Shown: piece after piece, positions 1 to 6,842 of the stretch
How positions within the stretch are numbered: position 1 is the first letter of the stretch
How the letters are laid out: each line of letters opens with the position of its first letter
NCBI RefSeq assembly: GCF_026241225.1
Contig: NZ_JAPFQP010000004.1
Location: forward strand, 1 to 64,000
DNA length: 64,000 nt
Direction of reading: 5' to 3'
Source of the DNA: Lentiprolixibacter aurantiacus
GTDB taxonomy: Bacteria > Bacteroidota > Bacteroidia > Flavobacteriales > Flavobacteriaceae
Made by a program: the position numbers and the translations under genes
The notes under the pieces: model-generated
Told to the model about the DNA's origin: nothing
The model's database searches: none
The model's input: only the letters and a program-made list of their open reading frames with translations

Positions 1-18
1 GATCAAACTCTTCATCGT
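1..18 (-). rRNA. rrs: 16S rRNA, extreme 5' end (partial)
   Basis: Read on the minus strand, the first bases of the window give GATGAAGAGTTTGATC, the conserved 5' start of bacterial 16S rRNA (E. coli begins AAATTGAAGAGTTTGATC). The gene runs out of the window to the left, so only about 18 bases are present. The leader and a promoter lie just upstream at 19-238, which supports a real rRNA operon start. The exact mature 5' end is taken from the E. coli alignment and could be off by a few bases. Confidence 0.9.
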
Positions 19-228
19 TAAATCATAATAATCACTAACGAACCCGAATCCAAGATCCTGTCCCGTATCTCCTCATTGTTTTGGAAATAATTCTAATTTG
101 TACTTCTTCTCATCAACCATAAATGGCTAACGAAAAAACGCTTGTCTCTGCCAATATTTCAATGAACTTTTGATATTCTTACCCCACAGATCTTATCCCT
201 CATTCAATCATCTCATCCGTAAAGCGGG
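19..228 (-). other. rRNA operon leader (pre-16S)
   Basis: This non-coding stretch lies between the inferred rrn promoter and the 16S start, and no credible reading frame crosses it. At 151-170 the minus strand carries AAAGTTCATTGAAATATTGG, which resembles the boxA-type antitermination and processing segment (TTCATTGA/TTCTTTGA) found before rRNAs in Bacteroidota. That identification is from memory of the motif, not an alignment. Confidence 0.65.
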
Positions 229-230
229 TG

Positions 231-238
231 CAAATATA
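231..238 (-). promoter_or_regulatory. rrn promoter, -7 element TATATTTG
   Basis: The minus strand reads TATATTTG, a perfect match to the Bacteroidetes -7 consensus TAnnTTTG. It lies about 210 bases before the 16S start. No clear -33 TTTG is seen, but the upstream 240-300 region is extremely A/T-rich, which would suit an UP-like element at a strong rRNA promoter. Confidence 0.6.
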
Positions 239-387
239 GAGGACTTTTTTTAATTAAAAATAAATTATCGGGTATTTTTAAGATTTTTTTAAGCCCCAAA
301 AAATTAACCTTCTCTAAAAGAGATTATTACTTAAAAAAGCAACAAAAAAAGGCTACTAAAGATAAGTGATTTTAAAGACTCCTGCAA
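239..387. other. A/T-rich intergenic region
   Basis: This lies between the rrn promoter and the end of the DUF4294 gene. It holds long A and T runs and only a weak 5-bp hairpin (TCTCT AAA AGAGA near 311-323). I see no gene or convincing terminator here. Confidence 0.6.
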
Positions 388-1092
388 CTATTTTTTTTGC
401 TTGTTGCTCCTGGCCCATTTATTCGTAAGCGTGGCGTAATCATAGTCCAGCACGCTCTTCTGTCGCTCCAGCCTGTTGGCCGCGAAAGCGCGCTGTAATA
501 TATCTTCAATAAGATAGTCCTCCTCCACAAGTTCAGGATGGAACTCCTCCTTGATATTAATCTTGAACATCTTGGCTGTGGTATTGTACCAAAAGGCGCG
601 CCATCCGCTCCTCAGCTCCTTTACCAGATCAAAAGCCGTGGTGCCCGTCTGGCGGTAGATAAGCTTGACCAGGATCTGACCCTCAGTGCGCGTAAGTTTT
701 TTTAATTCTTCTGAAAACTCCCCCTCAATATATTTCTGCACGAGCCTCGTATACTTTTTCCGCTTGCGTTTGGAATTTATGTTTTCCAAACGCTCATTAA
801 GGCTCACCAGTCTTTCGGATGCAAGCTTTGCATAAGGATAAACCTTTAAAGTTTTCCTCCGGAGGATATAATAGCGCAATTTTTCCTGGTAACTTCCAAA
901 TTCCAGTTTACTAAACAGATATACCTCATCAAGGGCAATGGAAGTTCGAAATATGGAATCACCCTCTACAATGATCAGCCGCTCAGTAACCGAATCCAAT
1001 GGCTGATCTGCTACCTGACTGAAAAGCATCAGGGGAACACAAAAGATGATTGCAAAAATCCAATTCCTGCCCATTGGCAAATGCTTGATCAT
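388..1092 (-). CDS. DUF4294 domain-containing protein, secreted
   Basis: This 234-residue protein belongs to the DUF4294 family as I recognise it, a Bacteroidota-restricted family of unknown function. Residues 1-26 form a signal peptide (hydrophobic WIFAIIFCVPLML, then FSQ), so the mature protein is probably periplasmic. A second Met at residue 7 (position 1074) is an equally good start. The body is rich in basic and aromatic residues, with a conserved-looking segment around LVKLIYRQTGTTAFDLVKEL. It is divergent from the M42 peptidase gene at 1178, a neighbour pairing I recall from other flavobacteria. No function can be assigned. Confidence 0.8.
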   Translation of the reverse strand: MIKHLPMGRNWIFAIIFCVPLMLFSQVADQPLDSVTERLIIVEGDSIFRTSIALDEVYLFSKLEFGSYQEKLRYYILRRKTLKVYPYAKLASERLVSLNERLENINSKRKRKKYTRLVQKYIEGEFSEELKKLTRTEGQILVKLIYRQTGTTAFDLVKELRSGWRAFWYNTTAKMFKINIKEEFHPELVEEDYLIEDILQRAFAANRLERQKSVLDYDYATLTNKWARSNKQKK

Positions 1093-1151
1093 AATGTTTC
1101 AAAATTAAACATAAAGCAACAAAGCCTGTACTAAATAAAAGTGAATATTCT

Positions 1152-1159
1152 TAAGTTTG
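1152..1159 (+). promoter_or_regulatory. -7 promoter element TAAGTTTG
   Basis: A perfect TAnnTTTG match ends 18 bases before the M42 peptidase ATG at 1178. No good -33 TTTG is visible upstream. Confidence 0.5.
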
Positions 1160-1177
1160 TAGCTAAAGAAAAAACGT

Positions 1178-2266
1178 ATGAGCAATAAGAATATTATTAC
1201 TGATAAATCCCTGGATTTCTTTGAACGATACCTCAACAATGCATCCCCTACCGGATATGAATGGGAGGGCCAAAAAATCTGGATGGATTACCTGAAGCCT
1301 TATGTAGATACTTTTATTACAGACACCTATGGAACAGCAGTAGGGGTAATCAATCCGGAAGCCGAGTACAAGGTGGTTATCGAAGGTCATTCCGATGAAA
1401 TTTCCTGGTACGTCAATTATATAACCGATGATGGCATAATCTATGTAATCAGAAATGGAGGAAGTGACCACCAGATTGCCCCATCCAAATGGGTTAATAT
1501 TCACACCAAAAAGGGTATTGTAAAGGGTATATTTGGCTGGCCGGCAATCCACACACGGGATCGCAGTAAGGAAGAACCCCCAAAACTGGACAATATTTTT
1601 ATCGATGTAGGCGCCAAAGACAAAAAAGAAGTCGAAGCGTTAGGCGTACATGTAGGCTGTGTCATTACCTACCCGGATGAATTTCAGATACTGAACGGTA
1701 ATAAATTTGTTTGCAGGGCTATTGACAATCGCGCTGGTGGATTTATGATCGCCGAGGTTGCACGGCTTTTGCACGAGAACAAGGTTAAGCTTCCGTTTGG
1801 ACTGTATATTACCAATTCCGTACAGGAAGAAATCGGCCTCAGAGGCGCAGAGATGATCACACAGCGCATCAAACCCAATGCTGCCATCATTACTGACGTC
1901 TGCCATGATACCACAACGCCTATGATCGACAAGAAAAAACAGGGTCATACGGAAATTGGTTCTGGTCCGGTGGTTTCTTACGCACCGGCAGTTCAAAATA
2001 AACTCAGGGAACGTATTCTGGAGACTGCAGAAGCAAAGGAAATTCCCTTCCAGCGCCTTGCCGCATCCCGTGCCACAGGTACAGATACTGATGCCTTTGC
2101 TTATAGTAATGGAGGTGTAGCATCGGCCCTGATCTCACTCCCTCTTCGCTATATGCATACTACCGTGGAAATGGTACACCGGGAAGATGTAGAGAATGTT
2201 ATACGACTTATCTACGAAACTCTTCTGACCATTAAGCCGGGAGAGACTTTTAGCTATTTCGACTAG
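1178..2266 (+). CDS. M42 family metallopeptidase (glutamyl aminopeptidase-like)
   Basis: This 362-residue cytosolic di-metal aminopeptidase of the M42/FrvX/PepA family trims N-terminal residues from peptides. The co-catalytic metal ligands and base are all visible: H71 (EGHSDE), D183 (AIDNRAGG), E217/E218 (VQEEIG), D240 (ITDVCHD) and H327 (RYMHTTVE). Length is normal for the family. There is no signal peptide. A promoter element lies at 1152-1159. It is followed after 27 bases by a NUDIX gene in the same direction, so the two may be co-transcribed. The assignment to the family is firm; substrate preference is unknown. Confidence 0.93.
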   Translation: MSNKNIITDKSLDFFERYLNNASPTGYEWEGQKIWMDYLKPYVDTFITDTYGTAVGVINPEAEYKVVIEGHSDEISWYVNYITDDGIIYVIRNGGSDHQIAPSKWVNIHTKKGIVKGIFGWPAIHTRDRSKEEPPKLDNIFIDVGAKDKKEVEALGVHVGCVITYPDEFQILNGNKFVCRAIDNRAGGFMIAEVARLLHENKVKLPFGLYITNSVQEEIGLRGAEMITQRIKPNAAIITDVCHDTTTPMIDKKKQGHTEIGSGPVVSYAPAVQNKLRERILETAEAKEIPFQRLAASRATGTDTDAFAYSNGGVASALISLPLRYMHTTVEMVHREDVENVIRLIYETLLTIKPGETFSYFD

Positions 2267-2293
2267 TCTTATCGCAATTTAGATTCAAGGCAG

Positions 2294-2842
2294 ATGGAGG
2301 AGTATGTAGACGTAATGGATGCCGAGGGAAGGTACACCGGGGAAAGCGTTCCAAAGTCTCTAGCCCACAGCAAAGGCCTTTTTCATCCAACTGTGCATAT
2401 CTGGTTCTACACCAGGGAAGGATACATCTTATTGCAGCAGCGGGGACGTAGTAAACCTACCTTCCCTATGCTGTGGGATGTGTCCGTTGCCGGACATGTA
2501 AGTTCCGGGGAATCCATAAGTGACGCCGCCATCCGGGAAATAGAGGAAGAGATTGGCTTAAGCCTGGAAAAAGGAGAACTCCATCTGCTGGGTGTATTTA
2601 AGTCGGAACAGCTACATCACAAAACCCTGATAGACCGGGAATTCCACCATTCCTTCCTATGCGAACTCAATACGCCTTTAGCTGCACTCAGGAAACAGGA
2701 TAGCGAGGTAGAAGCCCTGAAGCTGATACCGCTGCATACCCTGGCCGAAGAGGTCTGGGGCATGGCAAACCCCCAGCGCTATGTACCCCATGACATATCT
2801 TATTACAAGGCGGTTATAAAGGCAATAAAAGAGCGGCTATAA
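2294..2842 (+). CDS. NUDIX hydrolase (YfcD/IPP-isomerase-like)
   Basis: This 182-residue protein carries a complete NUDIX box: G67, then E73, then R81-E82 and E85-E86 in REIEEEIG. The N-terminus (EEYVDVMDAEGRYTG) and the segment around PTVHIWFYT resemble the YfcD / isopentenyl-diphosphate isomerase-like branch. The role is probably hydrolysis of a nucleoside diphosphate derivative; the substrate is unknown. The isomerase-specific catalytic Cys is not evident, so true IPP isomerase activity is unlikely. Its last 6 bases overlap the end of hisS on the opposite strand. Confidence 0.88.
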   Translation: MEEYVDVMDAEGRYTGESVPKSLAHSKGLFHPTVHIWFYTREGYILLQQRGRSKPTFPMLWDVSVAGHVSSGESISDAAIREIEEEIGLSLEKGELHLLGVFKSEQLHHKTLIDREFHHSFLCELNTPLAALRKQDSEVEALKLIPLHTLAEEVWGMANPQRYVPHDISYYKAVIKAIKERL

Positions 2843-4213
2843 TTCTGAAATAAATAAATCGGGATCCTGCAACTGATAGGTTTTCTGGGTACCTTTTACC
2901 ATGTCCTTAACTACAAATTGACCCTGATTGAGTTCTTCCTCCCCGATCATCACCACATAGGGCACCTGCCTGTTATTGGCATACTTCATTTGCTTCTGAA
3001 TCTTGGTATTTTGGGGATACAGATCGGCCTTTATGCCATTATTCCTTAGTTTCTTGATTAGTTTGAGGGATTGCAATGCTTCCTGATTCCCAAAGTTGAT
3101 AAACAAAACATCCAGGGTTTGATCTATTTCTTCCGGAAACAAACCTAATTCTTCCAGGACCAGGTAGATACGGTCCAAACCAAAGGAGATACCTACCCCA
3201 CTGACGTCTTTCAGGCCAAAAATGCCGGTTAGATCGTCATAGCGGCCACCACCTCCAATAGAACCCATGGCTACCGCCTCTGGCGGTGCTACTTCCATGA
3301 TAGTGCCAGTGTAGTAGTTGAGCCCCCTGGCCAGTGTGACATCAATTTCTATCCTGGTATCCCGACTATCCAAAGCATCAAGGCTTGTTATAATAAACCT
3401 GAGCTCCTCCACACCTTCTTTTCCGATCTCGCTATGGGAGAGGAAATCATCCAATTTGTCGAGCTTTTCCATTGCACTACCACTGAGTGAAAATAAGGGT
3501 CTGGCCTTTTCTATGGCTTCCATTTTTATACCCTTATCCTGCATCTCGGCGATTACGGCTTCCCTGCCGATCTTATCCAGTTTATCCAGGGCAACTGTGA
3601 AATCAACCAGGTGGTTTTTGGCACCGATAACTTCTGCAATGCCTGAGAGTACTTTACGGTTATTGAGTTTGATCTGGACGTCATTCAATTTCAACTCGGA
3701 AAATACAGCTCCGTAGAGCTGAATGAACTCAACCTCTTGCCACAGCGATCTGGGCCCAACAACATCGGCATCACATTGATAGAATTCACGAAAACGACCC
3801 TTCTGTGGCCTGTCTGCCCGCCACACCGGCTGGATCTGGTAACGCTTGAATGGAAAGTCAATCTCATTCTGATGCATTACCACATAACGCGCAAAAGGTA
3901 CGGTTAAATCGTATCGCAGGGCCTTGTCCGATATTTTCGGAGTGAGGGATCTGGAGTCCTTGGAGCTATAGGTAAAATCGTCTACCTTTCTGATAAAGTC
4001 ACCGGAATTAAGGATCTTGAAGATCAGCCTGTCCCCTTCTTCACCGTATTTGCCCATTAGGGTATCCATATTTTCCATTGCAGGAGTTTCTATGGGCATA
4101 AAGCCATAGATCCGGAAATACTTCCTTATAGTATCTATGATATAATTTCGCCGGGCTACTTCTCGCGGACTAAAATCCCGGGTGCCTTTGGGAATTGCTG
4201 GTTTCTGTGGCAT
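2837..4213 (-). CDS. hisS: Histidine--tRNA ligase
   Basis: This is a class II aminoacyl-tRNA synthetase charging tRNA-His, 458 residues. The histidine-specific signature ARGLNYYTG lies at 295-303, the glycine-rich motif GGGGRYD at 320-326, motif 2 around 139-150, and an anticodon-binding HGTP domain from about residue 362 to the end. The start (PKGTRDFSP near the N-terminus) is typical. A -7 promoter element lies 18 bases upstream at 4231-4238. The gene converges on the NUDIX gene with a 6-base overlap, leaving no room for a terminator hairpin between them. Confidence 0.97.
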   Translation of the reverse strand: MPQKPAIPKGTRDFSPREVARRNYIIDTIRKYFRIYGFMPIETPAMENMDTLMGKYGEEGDRLIFKILNSGDFIRKVDDFTYSSKDSRSLTPKISDKALRYDLTVPFARYVVMHQNEIDFPFKRYQIQPVWRADRPQKGRFREFYQCDADVVGPRSLWQEVEFIQLYGAVFSELKLNDVQIKLNNRKVLSGIAEVIGAKNHLVDFTVALDKLDKIGREAVIAEMQDKGIKMEAIEKARPLFSLSGSAMEKLDKLDDFLSHSEIGKEGVEELRFIITSLDALDSRDTRIEIDVTLARGLNYYTGTIMEVAPPEAVAMGSIGGGGRYDDLTGIFGLKDVSGVGISFGLDRIYLVLEELGLFPEEIDQTLDVLFINFGNQEALQSLKLIKKLRNNGIKADLYPQNTKIQKQMKYANNRQVPYVVMIGEEELNQGQFVVKDMVKGTQKTYQLQDPDLFISEL

Positions 4214-4230
4214 GGAGTTAAATTCTTCTG

Positions 4231-4238
4231 CAAAGATA
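4231..4238 (-). promoter_or_regulatory. hisS -7 promoter element TATCTTTG
   Basis: The minus strand carries a perfect TAnnTTTG match 18 bases before the hisS start codon. Confidence 0.55.
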
Positions 4239-4271
4239 AAATAATGAGGTTTCTCTGGCTATGGCTCTTGA

Positions 4272-4745
4272 TTATTCACCTATGATATCATCAAACCAAC
4301 GGTACAAATCACCCCTGGTAATTACGGCTCCCTGCCTGATCAGCTCAAACTTATCCTGGTTTTGATCCTGGGAATAGGCCTTGGAAGCCGTCAGGTAATC
4401 TACGTAATCCGACTGCCAGTTCTTCTTGAACCAGGCAAACCCCTCCGAAGTGGTAAGGTCGATCTCCGGATTGCGGACCTTTACCGAAATTAACTTCATT
4501 TCTTTGTCGGCTAAGCAGAACAGATGCATATGCTGGGCTGATATGTTTTCCAGGTATCCTACACGGCTAAGCACCCCTTCCCAAATCAGGTCGCTGAATA
4601 CGTCCAGCTCCTGCTCGGCCACTTCCGGTTTTTCGGTTTTTATGGCTTCCCATTCCGAAGCCGTAATGGATTGGGTTGCGAGGAAATTAATAAATTCCTC
4701 ATGTAATTCTTCTAATTGTTCCTGTGTAAGCCTTGCGTACTTCAT
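4272..4745 (-). CDS. DUF6495 family protein
   Basis: This 157-residue acidic protein has no signal peptide or membrane segment. I recognise it as the DUF6495 family, which is small, conserved in flavobacteria and functionally uncharacterised. The sequence begins MKYARLTQEQLEELHEEF, and the middle holds a conserved-looking VRNPEIDLTTSEGFAWF segment. It sits between hisS and the rpsF-rpsR-rplI operon. Its only visible promoter (4750-4757) is inside the T-tract of that operon's terminator and ends 5 bases before the ATG, so it may be made from a leaderless mRNA or by read-through. Confidence 0.75.
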   Translation of the reverse strand: MKYARLTQEQLEELHEEFINFLATQSITASEWEAIKTEKPEVAEQELDVFSDLIWEGVLSRVGYLENISAQHMHLFCLADKEMKLISVKVRNPEIDLTTSEGFAWFKKNWQSDYVDYLTASKAYSQDQNQDKFELIRQGAVITRGDLYRWFDDIIGE

Positions 4746-4749
4746 ACGG

Positions 4750-4757
4750 CAAAAATA
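4750..4757 (-). promoter_or_regulatory. -7 promoter element TATTTTTG, possibly leaderless
   Basis: The minus strand carries TATTTTTG (TAnnTTTG). It ends only 4 bases before the DUF6495 start codon, so transcription would begin close to the ATG. The element overlaps the U-tract of the upstream terminator, so part of the match may be fortuitous. Confidence 0.35.
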
Positions 4758-4786
4758 AAAAAGAGCTATGTCCCCATAGCTCTTTT
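4751..4786 (-). terminator. Rho-independent terminator of the rpsF-rpsR-rplI operon
   Basis: A perfect 12-bp stem (4759-4770 with 4775-4786) closes a 4-base loop and is followed on the minus strand by a TTTTATTTTT tract. It lies 20 bases after the rplI stop. Confidence 0.9.
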
Positions 4787-4806
4787 ATCTGATTATAAGT
4801 AATCTA

Positions 4807-5259
4807 TTAACTTTTCTCAGCAACCACTTCAAAGGGGAAATCCACAATTACCTCACGGTGAAGTCGGATTTGCGCTTCGTAAGGTCCTGTCCTTTTAATT
4901 GAACCTCCTTTGATACTAATAAACTTGCGATCAATCTCGTGACCCACACTCTCCAGGGCAGCTGCAAGATCAATATTGGTTACCGAACCAAACAACTTGT
5001 CTCCGGCACCGGCCTTGGCAGGTATCTTGATTTCCAGCTCCTTGAGGGCAGTAGCCGTTTTATTGGCACCTTCTATCAGTTCCTTTTCCTTGTGGGCTTT
5101 TTGCCTCAGGTTTTCAGCCAGAACTTTCTTAGCTGATGGGGTAGCCAGTACAGCCAGCCCATTTGGGATCAGGTAGTTTCTTCCGTATCCGTTCTTTACT
5201 GTAACCAGGTCGTCTTTAAAACCCAGGTTCTGTACGTCTTCTCTTAATATAAGTTCCAT
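4807..5259 (-). CDS. rplI: 50S ribosomal protein L9
   Basis: This 150-residue large-subunit protein binds 23S rRNA and helps maintain frame. The N-terminal domain begins MELILREDVQNLGFKDDLV, with the NGYGRNYLIP signature near residues 23-32. A long connecting helix and a C-terminal domain ending in EVVAEKS follow. It is last in the rpsF-rpsR-rplI operon, 12 bases after rpsR, and is followed by a strong terminator at 4751-4786. Confidence 0.98.
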   Translation of the reverse strand: MELILREDVQNLGFKDDLVTVKNGYGRNYLIPNGLAVLATPSAKKVLAENLRQKAHKEKELIEGANKTATALKELEIKIPAKAGAGDKLFGSVTNIDLAAALESVGHEIDRKFISIKGGSIKRTGPYEAQIRLHREVIVDFPFEVVAEKS

Positions 5260-5271
5260 GATCCTCCGCTT

Positions 5272-5568
5272 TTACTTTAATAAATCTCCTACATAAGGCA
5301 TCAAAGCCAGGTGACGGGCTCGTTTAACTGCCTGGGCAACCTTTCTCTGATACTTCAGGGAAGTACCGGTAAGCCTTCTGGGCAGCAATTTACCCTGCTC
5401 GTTGACCAGCTTCATAAGGAAATCAGGATCCTTGTAGTCGATATATTTGATACCGGACTTTTTAAACCTGCAATATTTCTTTTGCTTGTTGGTTTCGATG
5501 TTGAGCGGGGTCAGATACCGGATCTCACCATCTTTTTTACCTTTTGCTTGTTGTTGTAATGTTGCCAT
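5272..5568 (-). CDS. rpsR: 30S ribosomal protein S18
   Basis: This 98-residue small-subunit protein partners S6 on the ribosome platform. The core is recognisable from the [18 protein letters not shown] segment and the C-terminal [20 protein letters not shown] stretch. The N-terminus is extended relative to E. coli S18 (75 aa), which is normal in Bacteroidota. It lies between rpsF and rplI in the conserved order. Confidence 0.98.
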   Translation of the reverse strand: MATLQQQAKGKKDGEIRYLTPLNIETNKQKKYCRFKKSGIKYIDYKDPDFLMKLVNEQGKLLPRRLTGTSLKYQRKVAQAVKRARHLALMPYVGDLLK

Positions 5569-5573
5569 CTTTA

Positions 5574-5912
5574 CTACGCTTTAATGTTTAGTTTCTCCCT
5601 GCGTTTCTCCGCCCAGGCTATAGCGTGCTTGTCTAGCTTAACAGTCAGAAAGCGCATTACGCGCTCATCTCTCCTGAATTCCTGTTCAAAAGGGCCAATT
5701 GCCTCTCCAGAAACAACGAATTCAAACAAATGGTAAAAACCACTCTTTTTGTTCTGTATGGGATACGCAAGCTTTTTCAGCCCCCAATTTTCTTTGGCCA
5801 CCATCTTGGCGCCTTGTTTTTTCAAGAAATCCTCAAATTTCTTTACTGTTTCCTCTATCTGCGTATCAGATAGAACGGGATTTAAAATGAAAACAGTTTC
5901 GTAATTGTTCAT
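5574..5912 (-). CDS. rpsF: 30S ribosomal protein S6
   Basis: This 112-residue S6 is the first gene of the rpsF-rpsR-rplI operon. The start at 5912 ([14 protein letters not shown]) matches the family N-terminus. An open frame continues upstream to 5969, but that extension would overlap the promoter at 5939-5946 and encodes non-conserved sequence, so it is rejected. The segment [20 protein letters not shown] is diagnostic. There is no priB/ssb gene between rpsF and rpsR, unlike many Proteobacteria and Firmicutes. Confidence 0.97.
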   Translation of the reverse strand: MNNYETVFILNPVLSDTQIEETVKKFEDFLKKQGAKMVAKENWGLKKLAYPIQNKKSGFYHLFEFVVSGEAIGPFEQEFRRDERVMRFLTVKLDKHAIAWAEKRREKLNIKA

Positions 5913-5938
5913 AAATATGTTATTGAATTTTAGGAGCG

Positions 5939-5969
5939 CAAAAGTAATAAAAATTAGCTGCAAGCACAA
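5939..5969 (-). promoter_or_regulatory. Promoter of the rpsF operon
   Basis: On the minus strand a -33 TTG (5969-5967) is followed after 20 bases by TACTTTTG (5946-5939), matching the Bacteroidetes TTG-n19/20-TAnnTTTG arrangement. It lies 26 bases before the rpsF ATG. Confidence 0.6.
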
Positions 5970-6072
5970 GAAAACTAAAAAATCTTCGTTAATGCATATA
6001 AATCTTGAAATCTGAACTTAACCTAAAACGTAAAAAAGTATGGTCATCGCCATGTACAAGGACATTTAACAT

Positions 6073-6104
6073 TGTTTACAACTTTTGTTGCCTAAACAGT
6101 TGTT
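6073..6104 (+). promoter_or_regulatory. Dyad-symmetric element upstream of the LytTR regulator
   Basis: TGTTTA-CAAC-tttt-GTTG-cc-TAAACA forms a 10-bp interrupted dyad at 6073-6098. Partly overlapping it at 6096-6104 is ACAGTTGTT, which fits the half-site consensus [TA][AC][CA]GTTN[AT][TG] published for LytTR DNA-binding domains. A second half-site at the usual spacing is not evident. It could be an operator (autoregulation) or an RNA hairpin if transcription starts upstream. Confidence 0.4.
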
Positions 6105-6149
6105 TTTTCAGTATTTTGTCGATGATTTAACCCCACAAATCAACCATTT

Positions 6150-6842
6150 ATGAAACTTAGAAGTATCGTTGTTGATGACTCCTCTATGCAACGTATGGCA
6201 GTTGCAAAGCTCGTAAACAACCATCCTAACTTAACCCTGGTGGCTGACTATAGCAATGCTATTGAGGCCAAAAACGGGATTAAGAACAATGAAATTGACC
6301 TGATATTCCTGGACGTTGAAATGCCGATTATCAGTGGCTTTGATCTGCTCGAATCCCTTGAAAACAGACCTCAGGTTATTCTTATCACGGGAAAGCCGGA
6401 TTATGCACTTAAAGCCTTTGATTACGATGTAACCGATTACCTGCATAAACCCATTACCATGGCGCGTTTTGACGCTTCAGTTAAGAGGGCGGTTACCAAG
6501 TATGAGCAGTTGCATAAGGTTAACGAGGATGAAGAGCATATTTTCGTAAAGAGTAATCTGAAAAAGCGCAAAGTTATCCTGAATGACATTAAGTGGATTG
6601 AGGCCCTCGGAGACTATATTAAATTAGTTACAGATGAGGCTAACATCGTTATCCTTTCTACCATGAAGGCCTTTGAGAAGCAACTTCCGGCCGAAAAGTT
6701 TCTGAGGATACACAAATCCTACATTGTTAACCTGGAGAAGATCGAAAAATTCAACAGCAAAAATGTAGAGGTTAGTGGTCGTTCTATCCCGCTGAGCCGG
6801 AACAAAAAGACGGAGCTTGCTGAGGCCCTGAACAACTTCTAG
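6150..6842 (+). CDS. LytTR family response regulator transcription factor
   Basis: This 230-residue two-domain regulator has a receiver domain at residues 1-120, with the acidic pocket D9-D10, phospho-acceptor D55 in LDVEMP, T80 and K100. A LytTR DNA-binding domain follows at about 130-228 (FVKSNLKKRKVILNDIKWIE, FLRIHKSYIVNLEKI). No histidine kinase gene is adjacent, so it is an orphan here; LytS-type kinases elsewhere would be the expected partner. The upstream 180 bases carry a dyad element. Its TAG stop shares a CTAG palindrome with the stop of priA on the other strand. Confidence 0.93.
   Translation: MKLRSIVVDDSSMQRMAVAKLVNNHPNLTLVADYSNAIEAKNGIKNNEIDLIFLDVEMPIISGFDLLESLENRPQVILITGKPDYALKAFDYDVTDYLHKPITMARFDASVKRAVTKYEQLHKVNEDEEHIFVKSNLKKRKVILNDIKWIEALGDYIKLVTDEANIVILSTMKAFEKQLPAEKFLRIHKSYIVNLEKIEKFNSKNVEVSGRSIPLSRNKKTELAEALNNF

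Noticed and set aside
311-323. Short hairpin TCTCT-AAA-AGAGA as terminator
   Set aside because: The stem has only five weak pairs, has no T-run in place, and lies about 65 bases after the DUF4294 stop.
5913-5969. Longer N-terminus for rpsF from 5969
   Set aside because: The extension overlaps the promoter and is unlike the S6 family start, which fits 5912.
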